Positions 9,973-23,581 of a DNA stretch of 32,488 bases are shown here, piece after piece; the stretch's first letter is position 1, and each line of letters begins with the position of its first letter. The notes under the pieces are model-generated. The model saw only the letters and a program-made list of their open reading frames with translations, searched no databases and had not been told where the DNA came from. A program made the position numbers and the translations under genes. This DNA is from Aphanomyces cochlioides (Eukaryota > Oomycota > Saprolegniomycetes > Saprolegniales > Verrucalvaceae). The stretch lies in the NCBI GenBank assembly GCA_019828595.1, contig JAHQRK010000084.1, forward strand, positions 1-32,488. Reading direction: 5' to 3'.

Positions 9973-10881
9973 GATAGATTTCCTATCACACTCTAATACA
10001 AAAAGATCGTGTTTTTATCATAGATGCAGCAGATGTATAGAATGACTGCAACTGTGATATGATTTATCACACCGAATGACGCAATATGATTGGAAGTTAA
10101 TATAATAGATTGACTTGACGAAAACACAACATGAACCCCATGAAGAGCACATTGCAGCAGTACTATCATGCCTAGTCCTCCTTCATGCTAATTGTAATCG
10201 AAAGTTTTCCTTTTCTGTCTCACGTTGTTCTGTGCCGTTTCTCACTCCGGCTATACAAGAGTACATGTAATATTGACACATCGAACTCATGCGCTGCAAT
10301 CTAAGTGAATGAGTCATGTACCTTGTAGAGGGTGTTTATTGTGCGTGGGCTGATTCAATAGATTATTGCCCTACTACCTACTGTTCAACTGTAGTAGGGG
10401 ATGCGAGATTTCTTTTAGACTTTGGCAACATCAAAAGTTTATAGGGTTATGAGGTAGTGGCGAAGGTGTGGAGATCACATCCGTCATCATTATTTATGAC
10501 TCCTACAGTTTTGTTTATGCCTTAATTGACTATTCGTATAGTTTTCAAGATATCCACAATGCTTTGTGTTTTGTGCTCGACATTTACATATGCTAACAGT
10601 ACAAGCAGGCGAGTGAGCGCATAAAACGTCAACAAGTGTCGTGTTCTGCTGCAGCTAGCCTAGCTTATATCCGTGCTAGACGTTAAATCATTCAGAGCAT
10701 CTTTGTTTCTCGGTTACTTCATGCTGGCGACTAAATGAAAAGCTTCATATCTGCCAATATTTGTTTGTTGAGAAACCGTGATAGAATCTCTATCACAGTT
10801 GCTCAGAATTTTGCACATTTCAGATCTGTATACTGAAATCAAGTCAAAAACTTGTTTTGAAAATGTTTTTCAGGCAACTGT
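9973..10881 (+). repeat. Satellite unit M12
   Basis: 909 bp, TACTACC, T-allele dyad A. The 7-bp indel site reads CATTGCAGCAG, a variant of the long form. Dyad C has a two-base shorter centre (GATTTATCAC). Confidence 0.96.
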
Positions 10882-11794
10882 GATAGATTTCCTATCACAC
10901 TCTAATACAAAAAGATCGTGTTTTTATCATAGATGCAGCAGATGTATAGAATGACTGCAACTGTGATATGATTCCTATTACACTGAATGACGCAATATGA
11001 TTGGAAGTTAATATAATAGATTGACTTGACGAAAACACAACATGAACCCCATGAAGAGCACATACCAGCAGTACTATCATGCCTAGTCCTCCTTCATGCT
11101 AATTGTAATCAAAGTTTTCCTTTTCTGTTTGATGTTGTTCTGTGCCGTTTTCACTCCGGCTATACAAGAGTACATGTAATATTGACACATCGAACTCATG
11201 CGCTGCAATTGAAGTGAATGAGTCATGTACCTTGTAGAGGGTGTTTATTGTGCGTGGGCTGATTCAATAGATTATTGCCCTACAACCTACTGTTCAACTT
11301 GTAGAGGGGATGCGAGATTTCTTTTAAGACTTTGGCAACATCAAAAGTTTATAGGGTTATGAGGTAGTGGCGAAGGTGTGGAGATCACATCCGTCATCAT
11401 TATTTATGACTCCTACAGTTTTGTTTATGCCTTAATTGACTATTCGTATAGTTTTCAAAGATATCCACAATGCTTTGTGTTTTGTGTCGACATTTACATA
11501 TGCTAACAGTACAAGCAGGTGAGTGAGCGCATAAAACGTCAACAAGTGTCGTGTTCTGCTGCAGCTAGCTGAGCTTATATCCGTGCTCAGACGTTAAATT
11601 TATTCAGAGCATCTTTGTTTTGGTTAGACTTCATGCTGGCGACTAAATGAAAAGCTTCATATCTGCCAATATTTGTTTGTTTCAATAAACCGTGATAGAA
11701 TCTCTATCACAGTTGCTCAGAATTTTGCACATTTCAGATCTGTATACTGAAATCAAGTCAAAACTTGTTTTGAAAATGTTTTTCAGGCAACTGT
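10882..11794 (+). repeat. Satellite unit M13 (CTGAG haplotype)
   Basis: 913 bp, long form, T-allele dyad A. It is the only unit of the homogeneous core with TACAACC. It carries AGCTAGCTGAGCT and GTTTTGG, linked variants also found in M5, M17 and M29. The dyad C right arm is CTATTAC. Confidence 0.95.
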
Positions 11795-12710
11795 GATAGA
11801 TTTCCTATCACACTCTAATACAAAAGTATTGTGTTTTTATCATAGATGCAGCAGATGTATAGAATGACTGCAACTGTGATATGATTCCTATCACACCGAA
11901 TGACGCAATATGATTGGAAGTTAATATAATAGATTGACTTGACGAAAACACAACATGAACCCCATGAAGAGCACATACCAGCAGTACTATCATGCCTAGT
12001 CCTCCTTCATGCTAATTGTAATCGAAAATTTTCCTTTTCTGTTTATGTTGTCTTTGGTGCCGTTTCTCACTTTGCTATACAAGAGTACATGTAATATTGA
12101 CACATCGAACTCATGCGCTGCAATCTAAGTGAATGAGTCATGTACCTTGTAGAGGGTGTTTATTGTGCGTGGGCTGATTCAATAGATTATTGCCCTACTA
12201 CCTACTGTTCAACTTGTAGAGGGGGATGCGAGATTTCTTTTAGACTTTGGCAACATCAAAAGTTTATAGGGTTATGAGGTAGTGGCGAAGGTGTGGAGAT
12301 CACATCCGTCATCATTATTTATGACTTCTACAGTTTTGTTTATGCCTTAATTGACTATTCGTATAGTTTTCAAGATATCCACAATGCTTTGTGTTTTGTG
12401 CTCGACATTTACATATGCTAACAGTACAAGCAGGCGAGTGAGCGCATAAAACGTCAACAAGTGTCGTGTTCTGCTGCAGCTAGCCTAGCTTATATCCGTG
12501 CTAGACGTTAAATTTATTCAGAGCATCTTTGTTTCTCGGTTAGACTTCATGCTGGCGACTAAATGAAAGCTTCATATCTGCCAATATTTGTTTGTTGGTA
12601 TAAACCGTGATAGAATCTCTATCACAGTTGCTCAGAATTTTGCACATTTCAGATCTGTATACTGAAATCAAGTCAAAAACTTGTTTTGAAAATGTTTTTC
12701 AGGCAACTGT
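11795..12710 (+). repeat. Satellite unit M14
   Basis: 916 bp, long form, TACTACC, T-allele dyad A. The tract before dyad A reads TTGGTATAAACC. Three A before GCTT at the HindIII site. Confidence 0.96.
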
Positions 12711-13622
12711 GATAGATTTCCTATCACACTCTAATACAAAAAGATCGTGTTTTTATCATAGATGCAGCAGATGTATAGAATGACTGCAACTGTGATATGA
12801 TTCCTATCACACCGAAATGACGCAATATGATTGGAAGTTAATATAATAGATTGACTTGACGAAAACACAACATGAACCCCATGAAGAGCACATACCAGCA
12901 GTACTATCATGCCTAGTCCTCCTTCATGCTAATTGTAATCGAAAGTTTTCCTTTTCTGTTCACGTTGTTCTGTGCCGTTCTCACTTCGGCTATACAAGAG
13001 TACATGTAATATTGACACATCGAACTCATGCGCTGCAATCTAAGTGAATGAGTCATGTACCTTGTAGAGGGTGTTTATTGTGCGTGGGCTGATTCAATAG
13101 ATTATTGCCCTACTACCTACTGTTCAACTTGTAGAGGGGATGCGAGATTTCTTTTAGACTTTGGCAACATCAAAAGTTTATAGGGTTATGAGGTAGTGGC
13201 GAAGGTGTGGAGATCACATTTGTCATCATTATTTATGACTCTACAGTTTTGTTTATGCCTTAATTGACTATTCGTATAGTTTTCAAGATATCCACAATGC
13301 TTTGTGTTTTGTGCTCGACATTTACATATGCTAACAGTACAAGCAGGCGAGTGAGCGCATAAAACGTCAACAAGTGTCGTGTTCTGCTGCAGCTAGCCTA
13401 GCTTATATCCGTGCTAGACGTTAAATTTATTCAGAGCATCTTTGTTTCTCGGTTAGACTTCATGCTGGCGACTAAATGAAAAGCTTCATATCTGCCAATA
13501 TTTGTTTGTTTAGAAACCGTGATAGAATCTTTATCACAGTTGCTCAGAATTTTGCACATTTCAGATCTGTATACTGAAATCAAGTCAAAAACTTGTTTTG
13601 AAAATGTTTTTCAGGCAACTGT
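12711..13622 (+). repeat. Satellite unit M15
   Basis: 912 bp, long form, TACTACC. The dyad A right arm is TTATCAC (AATCTTTATCAC), the same form as in M27. Confidence 0.96.
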
Positions 13623-14537
13623 GATAGATTTCCTATCACACTCTAATACAAAAAGATCGTGTTTTTATCATAGATGCAGCAGATGTATAGAATGACTGCA
13701 ACTGTGATATGATTCCTATCACACCGAATGACGCAATATGATTGGAAGTTAATATAATAGATTGACTTGACGAAAACACAACATGAACCCCATGAAGAGC
13801 ACATACCAGCAGTACTATCATGCCTAGTCCTCCTTCATGCTAATTGTAATCGAAAGTTTTCCTTTTCTGTCTCATGTTGTTCTGTGCCGTTCTCACTTCG
13901 GCTATACAAGAGTACATGTAATATTGACACATCGAACTCATGCGCTGCAATCTAAGTGAATGAGTCATGTACCTTGTAGAGGGTGTTTATTGTGCGTGGG
14001 CTGATTCAATAGATTATTGCCCTACTACCTACTGTTCAACTTGTAGAGGGGATGCGAGATTTCTTTTAGACTTTGGCAACATCAAAAGTTTATAGGGTTA
14101 TGAGGTAGTGGCGAAGGTGTGGAGATCACATCCGTCATCATTATTTATGACTCCTACAGTTTTGTTTATGCCTTAATTGACTATTCGTATAGTTTTCAAG
14201 ATATCCACAATGCTTTGTGTTTTGTGCTCGACATTTACATATGCTAACAGTACAAGCAGGCGAGTGAGCGCATAAAACGTCAACAAGTGTCGTGTTCTGC
14301 TGCAGCTAGCCTAGCTTATATCCGTGCTAGACGTTAAATTTATTCAGAGCATCTTTGTTTCTCGGTTAGACTTCATGCTGGCGACTAAATGAAAGCTTCA
14401 TATCTGCCAATATTTGTTTGTTTTATAGAAACCGTGATAGAATCTCTATCACAGTTGCTCAGAATTTTGCACATTTCAGATCTGTATACTGAAATCAAGT
14501 CAAAAACTTGTTTTGAAAATGTTTTTCAGGCAACTGT
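13623..14537 (+). repeat. Satellite unit M16
   Basis: 915 bp, long form, TACTACC, T-allele dyad A. The tract before dyad A is expanded (TTTTATAGAAACC). Three A before GCTT. Confidence 0.96.
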
Positions 14538-15453
14538 GATAGATTTCCTATCACACTCTAATACAAAAGATCGTGTTTTTATCATAGATGCAGCAGATGT
14601 ATAGAATGACTGCAACTGTGATATGATTCCTATCACACCGAATGACGCAATATGATTGGAAGTTAATATAATAGATTGACTTGACGAAAACACAACATGA
14701 ACCCCATGAAGAGCACATACCAGCAGTACTATCATGCCTAGTCCTCCTTCATGCTAATTGTAATCGAAAGTTTTTCCTTTTTCTGTCTCACGTTGTTCTG
14801 TGCCGTTTCTCACTCCGGCTATACAAGAGTACATGTAATATTGACACATCGAACCATGCGCTGCAATCGTAAGTGAATGAGTCATGTACCTTGTAGAGGT
14901 GTTTATTGTGCGTGGGCTGATTCAATAGATTATTGCCCAAATCGTTCTACTGTTCAACTTGTAGAGGGGGATGTGTAGTATTTCCAGAACTTTGGCAACA
15001 TCAAAAGTTTATAGGGTTATGAGGTAGTGGCGAAGGTGTGGAGATCACATCCGTCATCATTATTTATGACTCCTGACAGTTTTGTTTATGCCTTAATTGA
15101 CTATTCGTATAGTTTTCAAGATATCCACAATGCTTTGCGTTTTGTGCTCGACATTTACATATGCTAACAGTACAAGCAGGCGAGTGAGCGCATAAAACGT
15201 CAACAAGTGTCGTGTTCTGCTGCAGCTAGCTGAGCTTATATCCGTGCTAGACGTTAAATTTATTCAGAGCATCTTTGTTTTCGGTTAGACTTCATGCTGG
15301 CGACTAAATGAAAAGCTTCATATCTGCCAATATTTGTTTGTTCAAACCGTGATAGAATCTCTATCACAGTTGCTCAGAATTTTGCACATTTCAGATTCTT
15401 GTATACTGAAATCAAGTCAAAAACTTGTTTTGAAATGTTTTTCAGGCAACTGT
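14538..15453 (+). repeat. Satellite unit M17 (haplotype shared with M29)
   Basis: 916 bp, long form, T-allele dyad A. It shares five departures from consensus with M29: CCTGACAG, AGCTAGCTGAGCT, GTTTTCGG, CAGATTCTTG and GAAATG before TTTTTCAGG. The TACTACC site is replaced by CCAAATCGTTCTACTG, and changes cluster at 14,870-14,990. Confidence 0.95.
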
Positions 15454-16353
15454 GATAGATTTCCTATCACACTCTAATAAAGATCGTGTTTTTATCATAA
15501 GATGGATGTATATAATGACTGCAACTGCTACATGACTCCGATCACACCGAATGACGCAATATGATTGGAAGTTACATAATATTGACTTGACGAAAACAAA
15601 ACATGAACCCCATGAAGACACATACCAGCAGAAACTATCATGCCTAGTCCTCCCAGCGAATCGTAATCTAAGCTTTTCCTTTTCTGTTTAGTGTTGGTTT
15701 GTGCCGGTTCACTTCGGGCTATACAAAGTACATGTAATATTGACACATCGAACTCATGCGCTGCAATCTGAAGTGAATGAGTCATGTACCTTGTAGAGGG
15801 TGTTTATTGTGCGTGGGCTTATTTAATAGATTATTGCCCTACAACCTACTGTTCAACTTGGAGAGGGGATGCGATTTCTTTTAGTTTGGCAACATGAAAA
15901 GTTTAGAGGAACGATACGAAGGTAGTGAAGGTGTGGAGATCACATCTGTCATCATCAATTCACACGCTCTAACAGTTTTGTTTATGCCAGGGCCTGAATT
16001 GACTATTCGTATAGTTTTCAAGATATCCACAATGCTTTGTGTTTTGTGCTCTACATTGCACAATGCAAACAGTACAAGCAGGCGAGTGAGCGCATAAAAC
16101 GTCAACAAGTGTCGTGTTCTGCTGCAGCTAGCCTAGCTTATATCCGCGCGAGACGTTAAATTTATTCAGAGCATCTTTGTTCTCGGTTAGACTTCATGCT
16201 GGCGACTAAATGAAAGTCATATCTGCCAATATTTGTTTGTCGAGAAAACCGTGATACAATCGCTATCACAGTTGCTCATAATTTTGCACATTTCAGATCT
16301 GTATACTGAAAATCAAGTCAAAACTGGTTCAGAAATGTTTTTCAGGCAACTGT
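15454..16353 (+). repeat. Satellite unit M18, diverged
   Basis: 900 bp, long form, TACAACC. Diverged over most of its first two thirds, notably at 15,480-15,720 and 15,895-15,990. Dyad C is damaged. Dyad A is the G allele with one arm change (GTGATAC). GCGCGAGACG replaces GTGCTAGACG near 16,150, as in M26. Confidence 0.92.
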
Positions 16354-17261
16354 GATATATTTCTACCACACTCTAATACAAAAATATCGTGTTTTCATCA
16401 TAGATGCAGCAGATGTATATAATGACTGCAACTGTGATATGATTCCTATCACACCCAATGTAACGCAATATGATTGGAAGTTAATATAATAGATTGACTT
16501 GACGAACACAACATGAACCCCATGAAGAACACATACCAGCAGTACTATCATGCTTATAGTCCTCCTTCACGCTAATTGTAATCGAAAGTTTTTCCTTTTT
16601 TTCTGTTTACGTTGTTGTGGCCGTCTCACTTCGGCTATACAAGAGTACATGTAATATTGACACATTGAACCCATGCGCTGCAATCTAAGTGAATGAAGTC
16701 ATGTACCTTGTAGAGGGGTTTTATTTGTGTGTGGGGCTATTCAATAATAATTGCCATTAGCTCACCTACTGTTCAACTTGTAGAGGGCAAGCGAGATTTC
16801 CTTTTAATACTTTGGCAACATCAAAAGTTTATAGGGTTATTAATAGTGGTGAGGTGTGGATATGGCACATTGTGTCATTATTTATGACTCTTACAGTTTT
16901 GTTTATGCCTTAATTGACTATTCGTAGTAGTTTTCAGTATTCACAATGCTTTGTGTTTTGTGCTCTACATTACATATGAACAGTACAAGCAGGCGAGTGA
17001 GCGCATAAAACGTCAACAAGTGTCCGCGTTCTGCTGCAGCTAGCCTAGCTTATATCCGTGCTAGACGTTAAATCGATCCAGAGCATCTTTGTTCTGGTCA
17101 GACTTCATGCTGGCGACTAAATGAAAGCTTCATATCTGCCAATATTTGTTTGTTCCAGAAACCGTGATACCCGCTATCACAGTTGCTCAGAATTTTGCAC
17201 ATTCATACTGTATACTGAAATCAAGTCAAAAACTTGTTTTGAAATGTTTTCAGGCAACTGT
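16354..17261 (+). repeat. Satellite unit M19, diverged
   Basis: 908 bp, long form. Changes are spread from 16,370 to 17,170. Dyad B reads GTGATATATTTCTACCAC, and dyad A has a shortened centre (GTGATACCCGCTATCAC). Confidence 0.92.
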
Positions 17262-18170
17262 GATAGATTTCCTATCACACTCTAATACAAAAAGATCGTG
17301 TTTTTATCATAGATGCAGCAGATGTATAGAATGACTGCAACTGTGATATGATTCCTATCACACCGAATGACGCAATATGATTGGAAGTTGATATAATAGA
17401 TTGATCTTGACTAAAACAGAACATGAAACTCATGAAGAGCACATGTACTATCATGCCTAGTCCTCCTTCATGCTAATTGTAATCGTAAAGTTTTTCTTTT
17501 TCTGTCTCAGTGTTGTTCTGTGCCGTTCACTTCGGCTATACAAGAGTACATGTAATATTGACACATCGAACTCATGCGCTGCAATCTAAAGTGAATGAGT
17601 CATGTACCTTGTAGAGGTGTTCATTGGTGCGTGGGCTATTCTAATAGATTATTGCCCTACAACCTGACTGTTCAACTTGTAGGGGGATGCGAGATTCTCT
17701 TTAGACTTTGGCAACATCAAAAGTTTATAGGGTTATGAGGTAGTGGCGAAGGTGTGGAGATTACATTCTGTTATTATTATTTATGACTCCTAACAGTTTT
17801 GTTTATGCCTTAATTGACTATTCGTATAGTTTTCAAGATATCCACAATGCTTTGTGTTTTGTGCTCGACATTTACATATGCTAAGAGTAACAAGCAGGCG
17901 AGTGAGCGCATAAAACGTCAACAAGTGTCGGATTTGCTGCAGCCAGCCTAGCTGGATATCCGTGCTAGACGTTAAATTTATTCAGAGCATCTTTGTTTCT
18001 CGGTTAGACTTCATGCTGGCGACTAAATGAAAAGCTTCATATCTGCCATATTTGTTTGTTGAGAAACCGTGATAGAATCTCTATCACAGTTGCTCAATTT
18101 TGCACATTTCAGATCTGTATACTGAAATCAAGTCAAAAACTTGTTTTGAAAATGTTTTTCAGGCAACTGT
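17262..18170 (+). repeat. Satellite unit M20
   Basis: 909 bp, short form, TACAACC (followed by TGACTG), T-allele dyad A. Dyads B and C are intact. Confidence 0.94.
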
Positions 18171-19076
18171 GATAGATTTCCTATCACACTTTAATACAAA
18201 GATCGTGTTTTTATCATAGATGCAGCAGATGTATAGAATGACTGCAACTGTGATATGATTCCTATCACACCGAATGACGCAATATGATTGGAAGTTAATA
18301 TAATAGATTGACTTGACGAAAACACAACATGAACCCCATGAAGAGCACATACCAGCAGTACTATCATGCCTAATCCTCCTTCATGCTAATTGTAATCGAA
18401 AGTTTTCCTTTTCTGTCTCACGTTGTTCTGTGCCGTTTCTCACTCCGGCTATACAAGAGTACATGTAATATTGACACATCGAACTCATGCGCTGCAATCT
18501 AAGTGAATGAGTCATGTACCTTGTAGAGGGTGTTTATTGTGCGTGGGCTGATTCAATAGATTATTGCCCTACTACCTACTGTTCAACTGTAGAGGGGGAT
18601 GCGAGATTTCTTTTAGACTTTGGCAACATCAAAAGTTTATAGGGTTATGAGGTAGTGGCGAAGGTGTGAATCACATCCGTCATCATTATTTATGACTCCT
18701 GACAGTTTTGTTTATGCCTTAATTGACTATTCGTATAGTTTTCATAGATTCCACAATGCTTTGTGTTTGTGCTCGACATTTACATATGCTAACAGTACAA
18801 GCAGGCGAGTGAGCGCATAAAACGTCAACAAGTGTCGTGTTCTGCTGCAGCTAGCCAGCTATCCGTGCTAGACGTTAAATTTATTCAGAGCATTTTGTTT
18901 CTCGGTTAGACTTCATGCTGGCGACTAAATGAAAAGCTTCATATCTGCCAATATTTGTTTGTTGAGAAACCGTGATAGAAATCTCTATCACAGTTGCTCA
19001 GAATTTTGCACATTTCAGATCTGTATACTGAAATCAAGTCAAAAACTTGTTTTGAAAATGTTTTTCAGGCAACTGT
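18171..19076 (+). repeat. Satellite unit M21
   Basis: 906 bp, long form, TACTACC, T-allele dyad A with one extra A in the centre. Carries the CCTGACAG variant near 18,708. The AGCTAGCCTAGCT palindrome is damaged by a deletion. Confidence 0.95.
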
Positions 19077-19974
19077 GATAGATTTCCTATCACACTCTAA
19101 TAAAAAGATCGTGTTTTTATCATAGATGCAGCAGATGTATAGAATGACTGCAACTGTGATATGATTCCTTCACACCGAATGACGCAATATGATTGGAAGT
19201 TAATATAATAGATTGACTTGACGAAAACACAACATGAACCCCATGAAGAGCACATGAACATACTATGCCTAGTCCTCCTTCATGCTAATTGTAATCGAAA
19301 GTTTTCCTTTCTGTCTCATGTTGTTTTCTGCCGTTCTCACTCCGGCTATACAAGAGTACATGTAATATTGACACATCGAACTCATGCGCTGCAATCTAAG
19401 TGAATGAGTCATGTACCTTGTAGAGGGTGTTTATTGTGCGTGGCTGATTCAATAGATTATTGCCCTAACCTACTGTTCAACTTGTAGAGGGGATGCGAGA
19501 TTTCTTTTAGACTTTGGCAACATCAAAAGTTTATAGGGTTATGAGGTAGTGGCGAAGGTGTGGAGATCACATCCGTCATCATTATTTATGACTCCTACAG
19601 TTTTGTTTATGCCTTAATTGACTATTCGTATAGTTTTCAAGATATCCACAATGCTTTGTGTTTTGTGCTCGACATTTACATATGCGACAGTACAAGCAGG
19701 CGAGTGAGCGCATAAAACGTCAACAAGTGTCGTGTTCTGCCTGCAGCTAGCCTAGCTTATATCCGTGCTAGACGTTAAATTTATTCAGAGCATCTTTGTT
19801 TCTCGGTTAGACTTCATGCTGGCGACTAAATGAAAGCTTCATATCTGCCAATATTTGTTTGTTGAGAAACCGCTATAGAATCGCTATCACAGTTGCTCAG
19901 AATTTTGCACATTTCAGATCTGTATACTGAAATCAAGTCAAAAACTTGTTTGAAAATGTTTTTCAGGCAACTGT
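19077..19974 (+). repeat. Satellite unit M22
   Basis: 898 bp. The 7-bp indel site is scrambled (CATGAACATACTATG), and the diagnostic site reads CCCTAACCTACTG. Dyad A is the G allele with a left-arm change (CGCTATAG). Dyad B is intact; dyad C has lost TA from CTATCAC (TTCCTTCACACC). Confidence 0.95.
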
Positions 19975-20882
19975 GATAGATTTCCTATCACACTCTAATA
20001 CAAAAAGATCGTGTTTTTATCATAGATGCAGCAGATGTATAGAATGACTGCAACTGTGATATGATTCCTATCACACCGAATGACGCAATATGATTGGAAG
20101 TTAATATAATAGATTGACTTTACGAAAACACAACATGAACCCCATGAAGAGCACATGTACTATCATGCCTAGTCCTCCTTCATGCTAATTGTATCGAAAG
20201 TTTTCCTTTTCTGTCTCACGTTGTTCTGTGCCGTTTCTCACTCTCGGCTATACAAGAGTACATGTAATATTGACACATCGAACTCATGCGCTGCAATTCA
20301 AGTGAAGTAGTCATGTACCTTGTAGAGGTGTTTATTGTGCGTGGGCTGATTCAATAGATTATTGCCCTACTACCTACTGTTCAACTTGTAGAGGGGATGC
20401 GAGATTTCTTTTAGACTTTGGCAACACAAAAGTTTATAGGGTTATGAGGTAGTGGCGAAGGTGTGGAGATCACATCCGTCATCACATTATTTATGACTCC
20501 TACAGTTTTGTTTATGCCTTAATTGACTATTCGTATAGTTTTCAAGATATCCACAATGCTTTGTGTTTTGTGCTCGACATTTACATATGCTAACAGTACA
20601 AGCAGGCGAGTGAGCGCATAAAACGTCAACAAGTGTCGGTTCTGCTGCAGCAGCCTAGCTTATATCCGTGCTAGACGTTAAATTTATTCAGAGCATCTTT
20701 CTTGTTTTCTCGTTAGACTTCATGCTGGCGACTAAATGAAAAGCTTCATATCTGCCAATATTTGTTTGTTGAGAAACCGTGATAGAATCTCTATCACAGT
20801 TGCTCAGAATTTTGCACATTTCAGATCTGTATACTGAAATCAAGTCAAAAACTTGTTTTGAAAATGTTTTTCAGGCAACTGT
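19975..20882 (+). repeat. Satellite unit M23
   Basis: 908 bp, short form, TACTACC, T-allele dyad A. The site TTTCTTGTTTTCTCG near 20,700 carries the extra T seen in M11 plus a further insertion. Confidence 0.95.
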
Positions 20883-21785
20883 GATAGATTTCCCTATCAC
20901 ACTTTAATACAAAAAGATCGTGTTTTTATCATAGATGCAGCAGATGATATAGAATGACTGCAACTGCGATATGATTCCTATCACACCGAATGACGCAATA
21001 TGATTGGAAGTTAATATAATAGATTGACTTGACGAAAACACAACATGAACCCCATGAAAGCACATGTACTATCATGCCTAGTCCTCCTTCATGCTAATTG
21101 TAATCGAAAGTTTTCCTTTTCTGTTTCACGTTGTTCTGTGCCGTTCTCACTCCGGCTATACAAGAGTACATGTAATATTGACACATCGAACTCATGCGCT
21201 GCAATCTAAGTGAATGAGTCATGTACCTTGTAGAGGGTGTTTATTGTGCGTGGGCTGATTCAATAGATTATTGCCCTACTACCTACTGTTCAACTTGTAG
21301 AGGGGGATGCGAGATTTCTTTTAGACTTTGGCAACATCAAAAGTTTATAGGGTTATGAGGTAGTGGCGAAGGTGTGGAGATCACATCCGTCATCATTATT
21401 TATGACTCCTACAGTTTTGTTTATGCCTTAATTGACTATTCGTATAGTTCAAGATATCCACAATGCTTTGTGTTTTGTGCTCGACATTTACATATGCTAA
21501 CAGTACAAGCAGGCGAGTGAGCGCATAAAACGTCAACAAGTGTCGTGTTCTGCTGCAGCTAGCCTAGCTTATATCCGTGCTAGACGTTAAATTTATTCAG
21601 AGCATCTTTGTTTCTCGGTTAGACTTCATGCTGGCGACTAAATGAAGCTTCATATCTGCCAATATTTGTTTGTTGAGAAACCGTGATAAATCTTTATCAC
21701 AGTTGCTCAGAATTTTGCACATTTCAGATCTGTATACTGAAATCAAGTCAAAAACTTGTTTTGAAAATGTTTTTCAGGCAACTGT
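20883..21785 (+). repeat. Satellite unit M24
   Basis: 903 bp, short form, TACTACC. Dyad A reads GTGATAA-ATCT-TTATCAC: both arms differ from consensus, yet they still pair perfectly over seven bases. Confidence 0.95.
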
Positions 21786-22692
21786 GATAGATTTCCTATC
21801 ACACTCTAATACAAAAAGATCGTGTTTTTATCATAGATGCAGCAGATGTATAGAATGACTGCAACTGTGATATGATTCCTATCACACCGAATGACGCAAT
21901 ATGATTGGAAGTTAATATAATAGATTGACTTGACGAAAACACAACATGAACCCCGAAGCACATACCAGCAGTACTATCATGCCTAGTCCTCCTTCATGCT
22001 AATTGTAATCGAAAGTTTTCCTTTTTGTCTCACGTTGTTCTGTGCCGTTTCTCACTCCGGCTATACAAGAGTACATGTAATATTGACACATCGAACTCAT
22101 GCGCTGCAATCTAAGTGAATGAGTCATGTACCTTGTAGAGGGTGTTTATTGTGCGTGGGCTGATTCAATAGATTATTGCCCTACAACCTACTGTTCAACT
22201 TGTAGAGAGGGGATGCGAGATTTCTTTTAGACTTTGGCAACATCAAAAGTTTATAGGGTTATGAGGTAGTGGCGAAGGTGTGGATCATCTGTCATCATAT
22301 TATTTATGACTCCTGACAGTTTTGTTTATGCCTTAATTGACTATTCGTATAGTTTTCAAGATATCCACAATGCTTTGTGTTTTGGCTCGACATTTACATA
22401 TGCTAACAGTACAAGCAGGCGAGTGAGCGCATAAAACGTCAACAAGTGTCGTGTTCTGCTGCAGCTAGCCTAGCTTATATCCGTGCTAGACGTTAAATTT
22501 ATTCAGAGCATCTTTGTTTCTCGGTTAGACTTCATGCTGGCGACTAAATGAAAAGCTTCATATCTGCCAATATTTGTTTGTTAGAAACCGTGATAGAATC
22601 TCTATCACAGTTGCTCAGAATTTTGCACATTTCAGATCTGTATACTGAAATCAAGTCAAAACTTGTTTTGAAAATGTTTTTCAGGCAACTGT
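21786..22692 (+). repeat. Satellite unit M25
   Basis: 907 bp, long form, T-allele dyad A. It is the first unit of the uninterrupted right-hand run of TACAACC-type units, and it carries CCTGACAG near 22,313. Confidence 0.95.
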
Positions 22693-23581
22693 GATAGATT
22701 TCCTATCACACTCTAATACAAAAAGATCGTGTTTTTATCATAGATGCAGCAGATGTATAAATGACTGCAACTGTGATATGATTCCTATCACACCGAATGA
22801 CGCAATATGATTGGAAGTTAATATAATAGATTGACTTGACGAAAACACAACATGAACCCCATGAAGAGCATGTACTATCATGCCTAGTCCTTCATGCTAA
22901 TTGTAATCGAAAGTTTTCCTTTTCTGTCTCACGTTGTTCTGTGCCGTTCTCACTTGGCTATACAAGAGTACATGTAATATTGACACATCGAACTCATGCT
23001 GCAATTTAAGTGAATGAGTCATGTACCTTGTAGAGGGTGTTTATTGTGCGTGGGCTGATTCAATAGATTATTGCCTACAACCTACTGTTCAACTTGTAGA
23101 GGGGATGCGAGATTTCTTTTAGACTTTGGCAACATTAAAAGTTTATAGGGTTATGAGGTAGTGGCGAAGGTGTGGAGATCACATCCGTCATCATTATTTA
23201 TGACTCTGACAGTTTTGTTTATGCCTTAATTGACTATTCGTATAGTTTTCAAGATATCCACAATGTTGTTTTGTGCTCGACATTTACATATGCTAACAGT
23301 ACAACAGGCGAGTGAGCGCATAAAACGTCAACAAGTGTCGTGTTCTGCTGCAGCTAGCCTAGCTTATATCCGCGCGAGACGTTAAATTTATTCAGAGCAT
23401 CTTTGTTTCTCGGTTAGACTTCATGCTGGCGACTAAATGAAAAAGCTTCATATCTGCCAATATTTGTTTGTTACAGAACCGTGATAAACCTCTATCACAG
23501 TTGCTCAAATTTTGCACATTTCAGATCTGTATACTGAAATCAAGTCAAAAACTTGTTTGAAAATGTTTTTCAGGCAACTGT
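22693..23581 (+). repeat. Satellite unit M26
   Basis: 889 bp, short form, TACAACC. Dyad A is altered (GTGATAAACCTCTATCAC). It shares GCGCGAGACG with M18. Five A before GCTT at the HindIII site. Confidence 0.94.
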
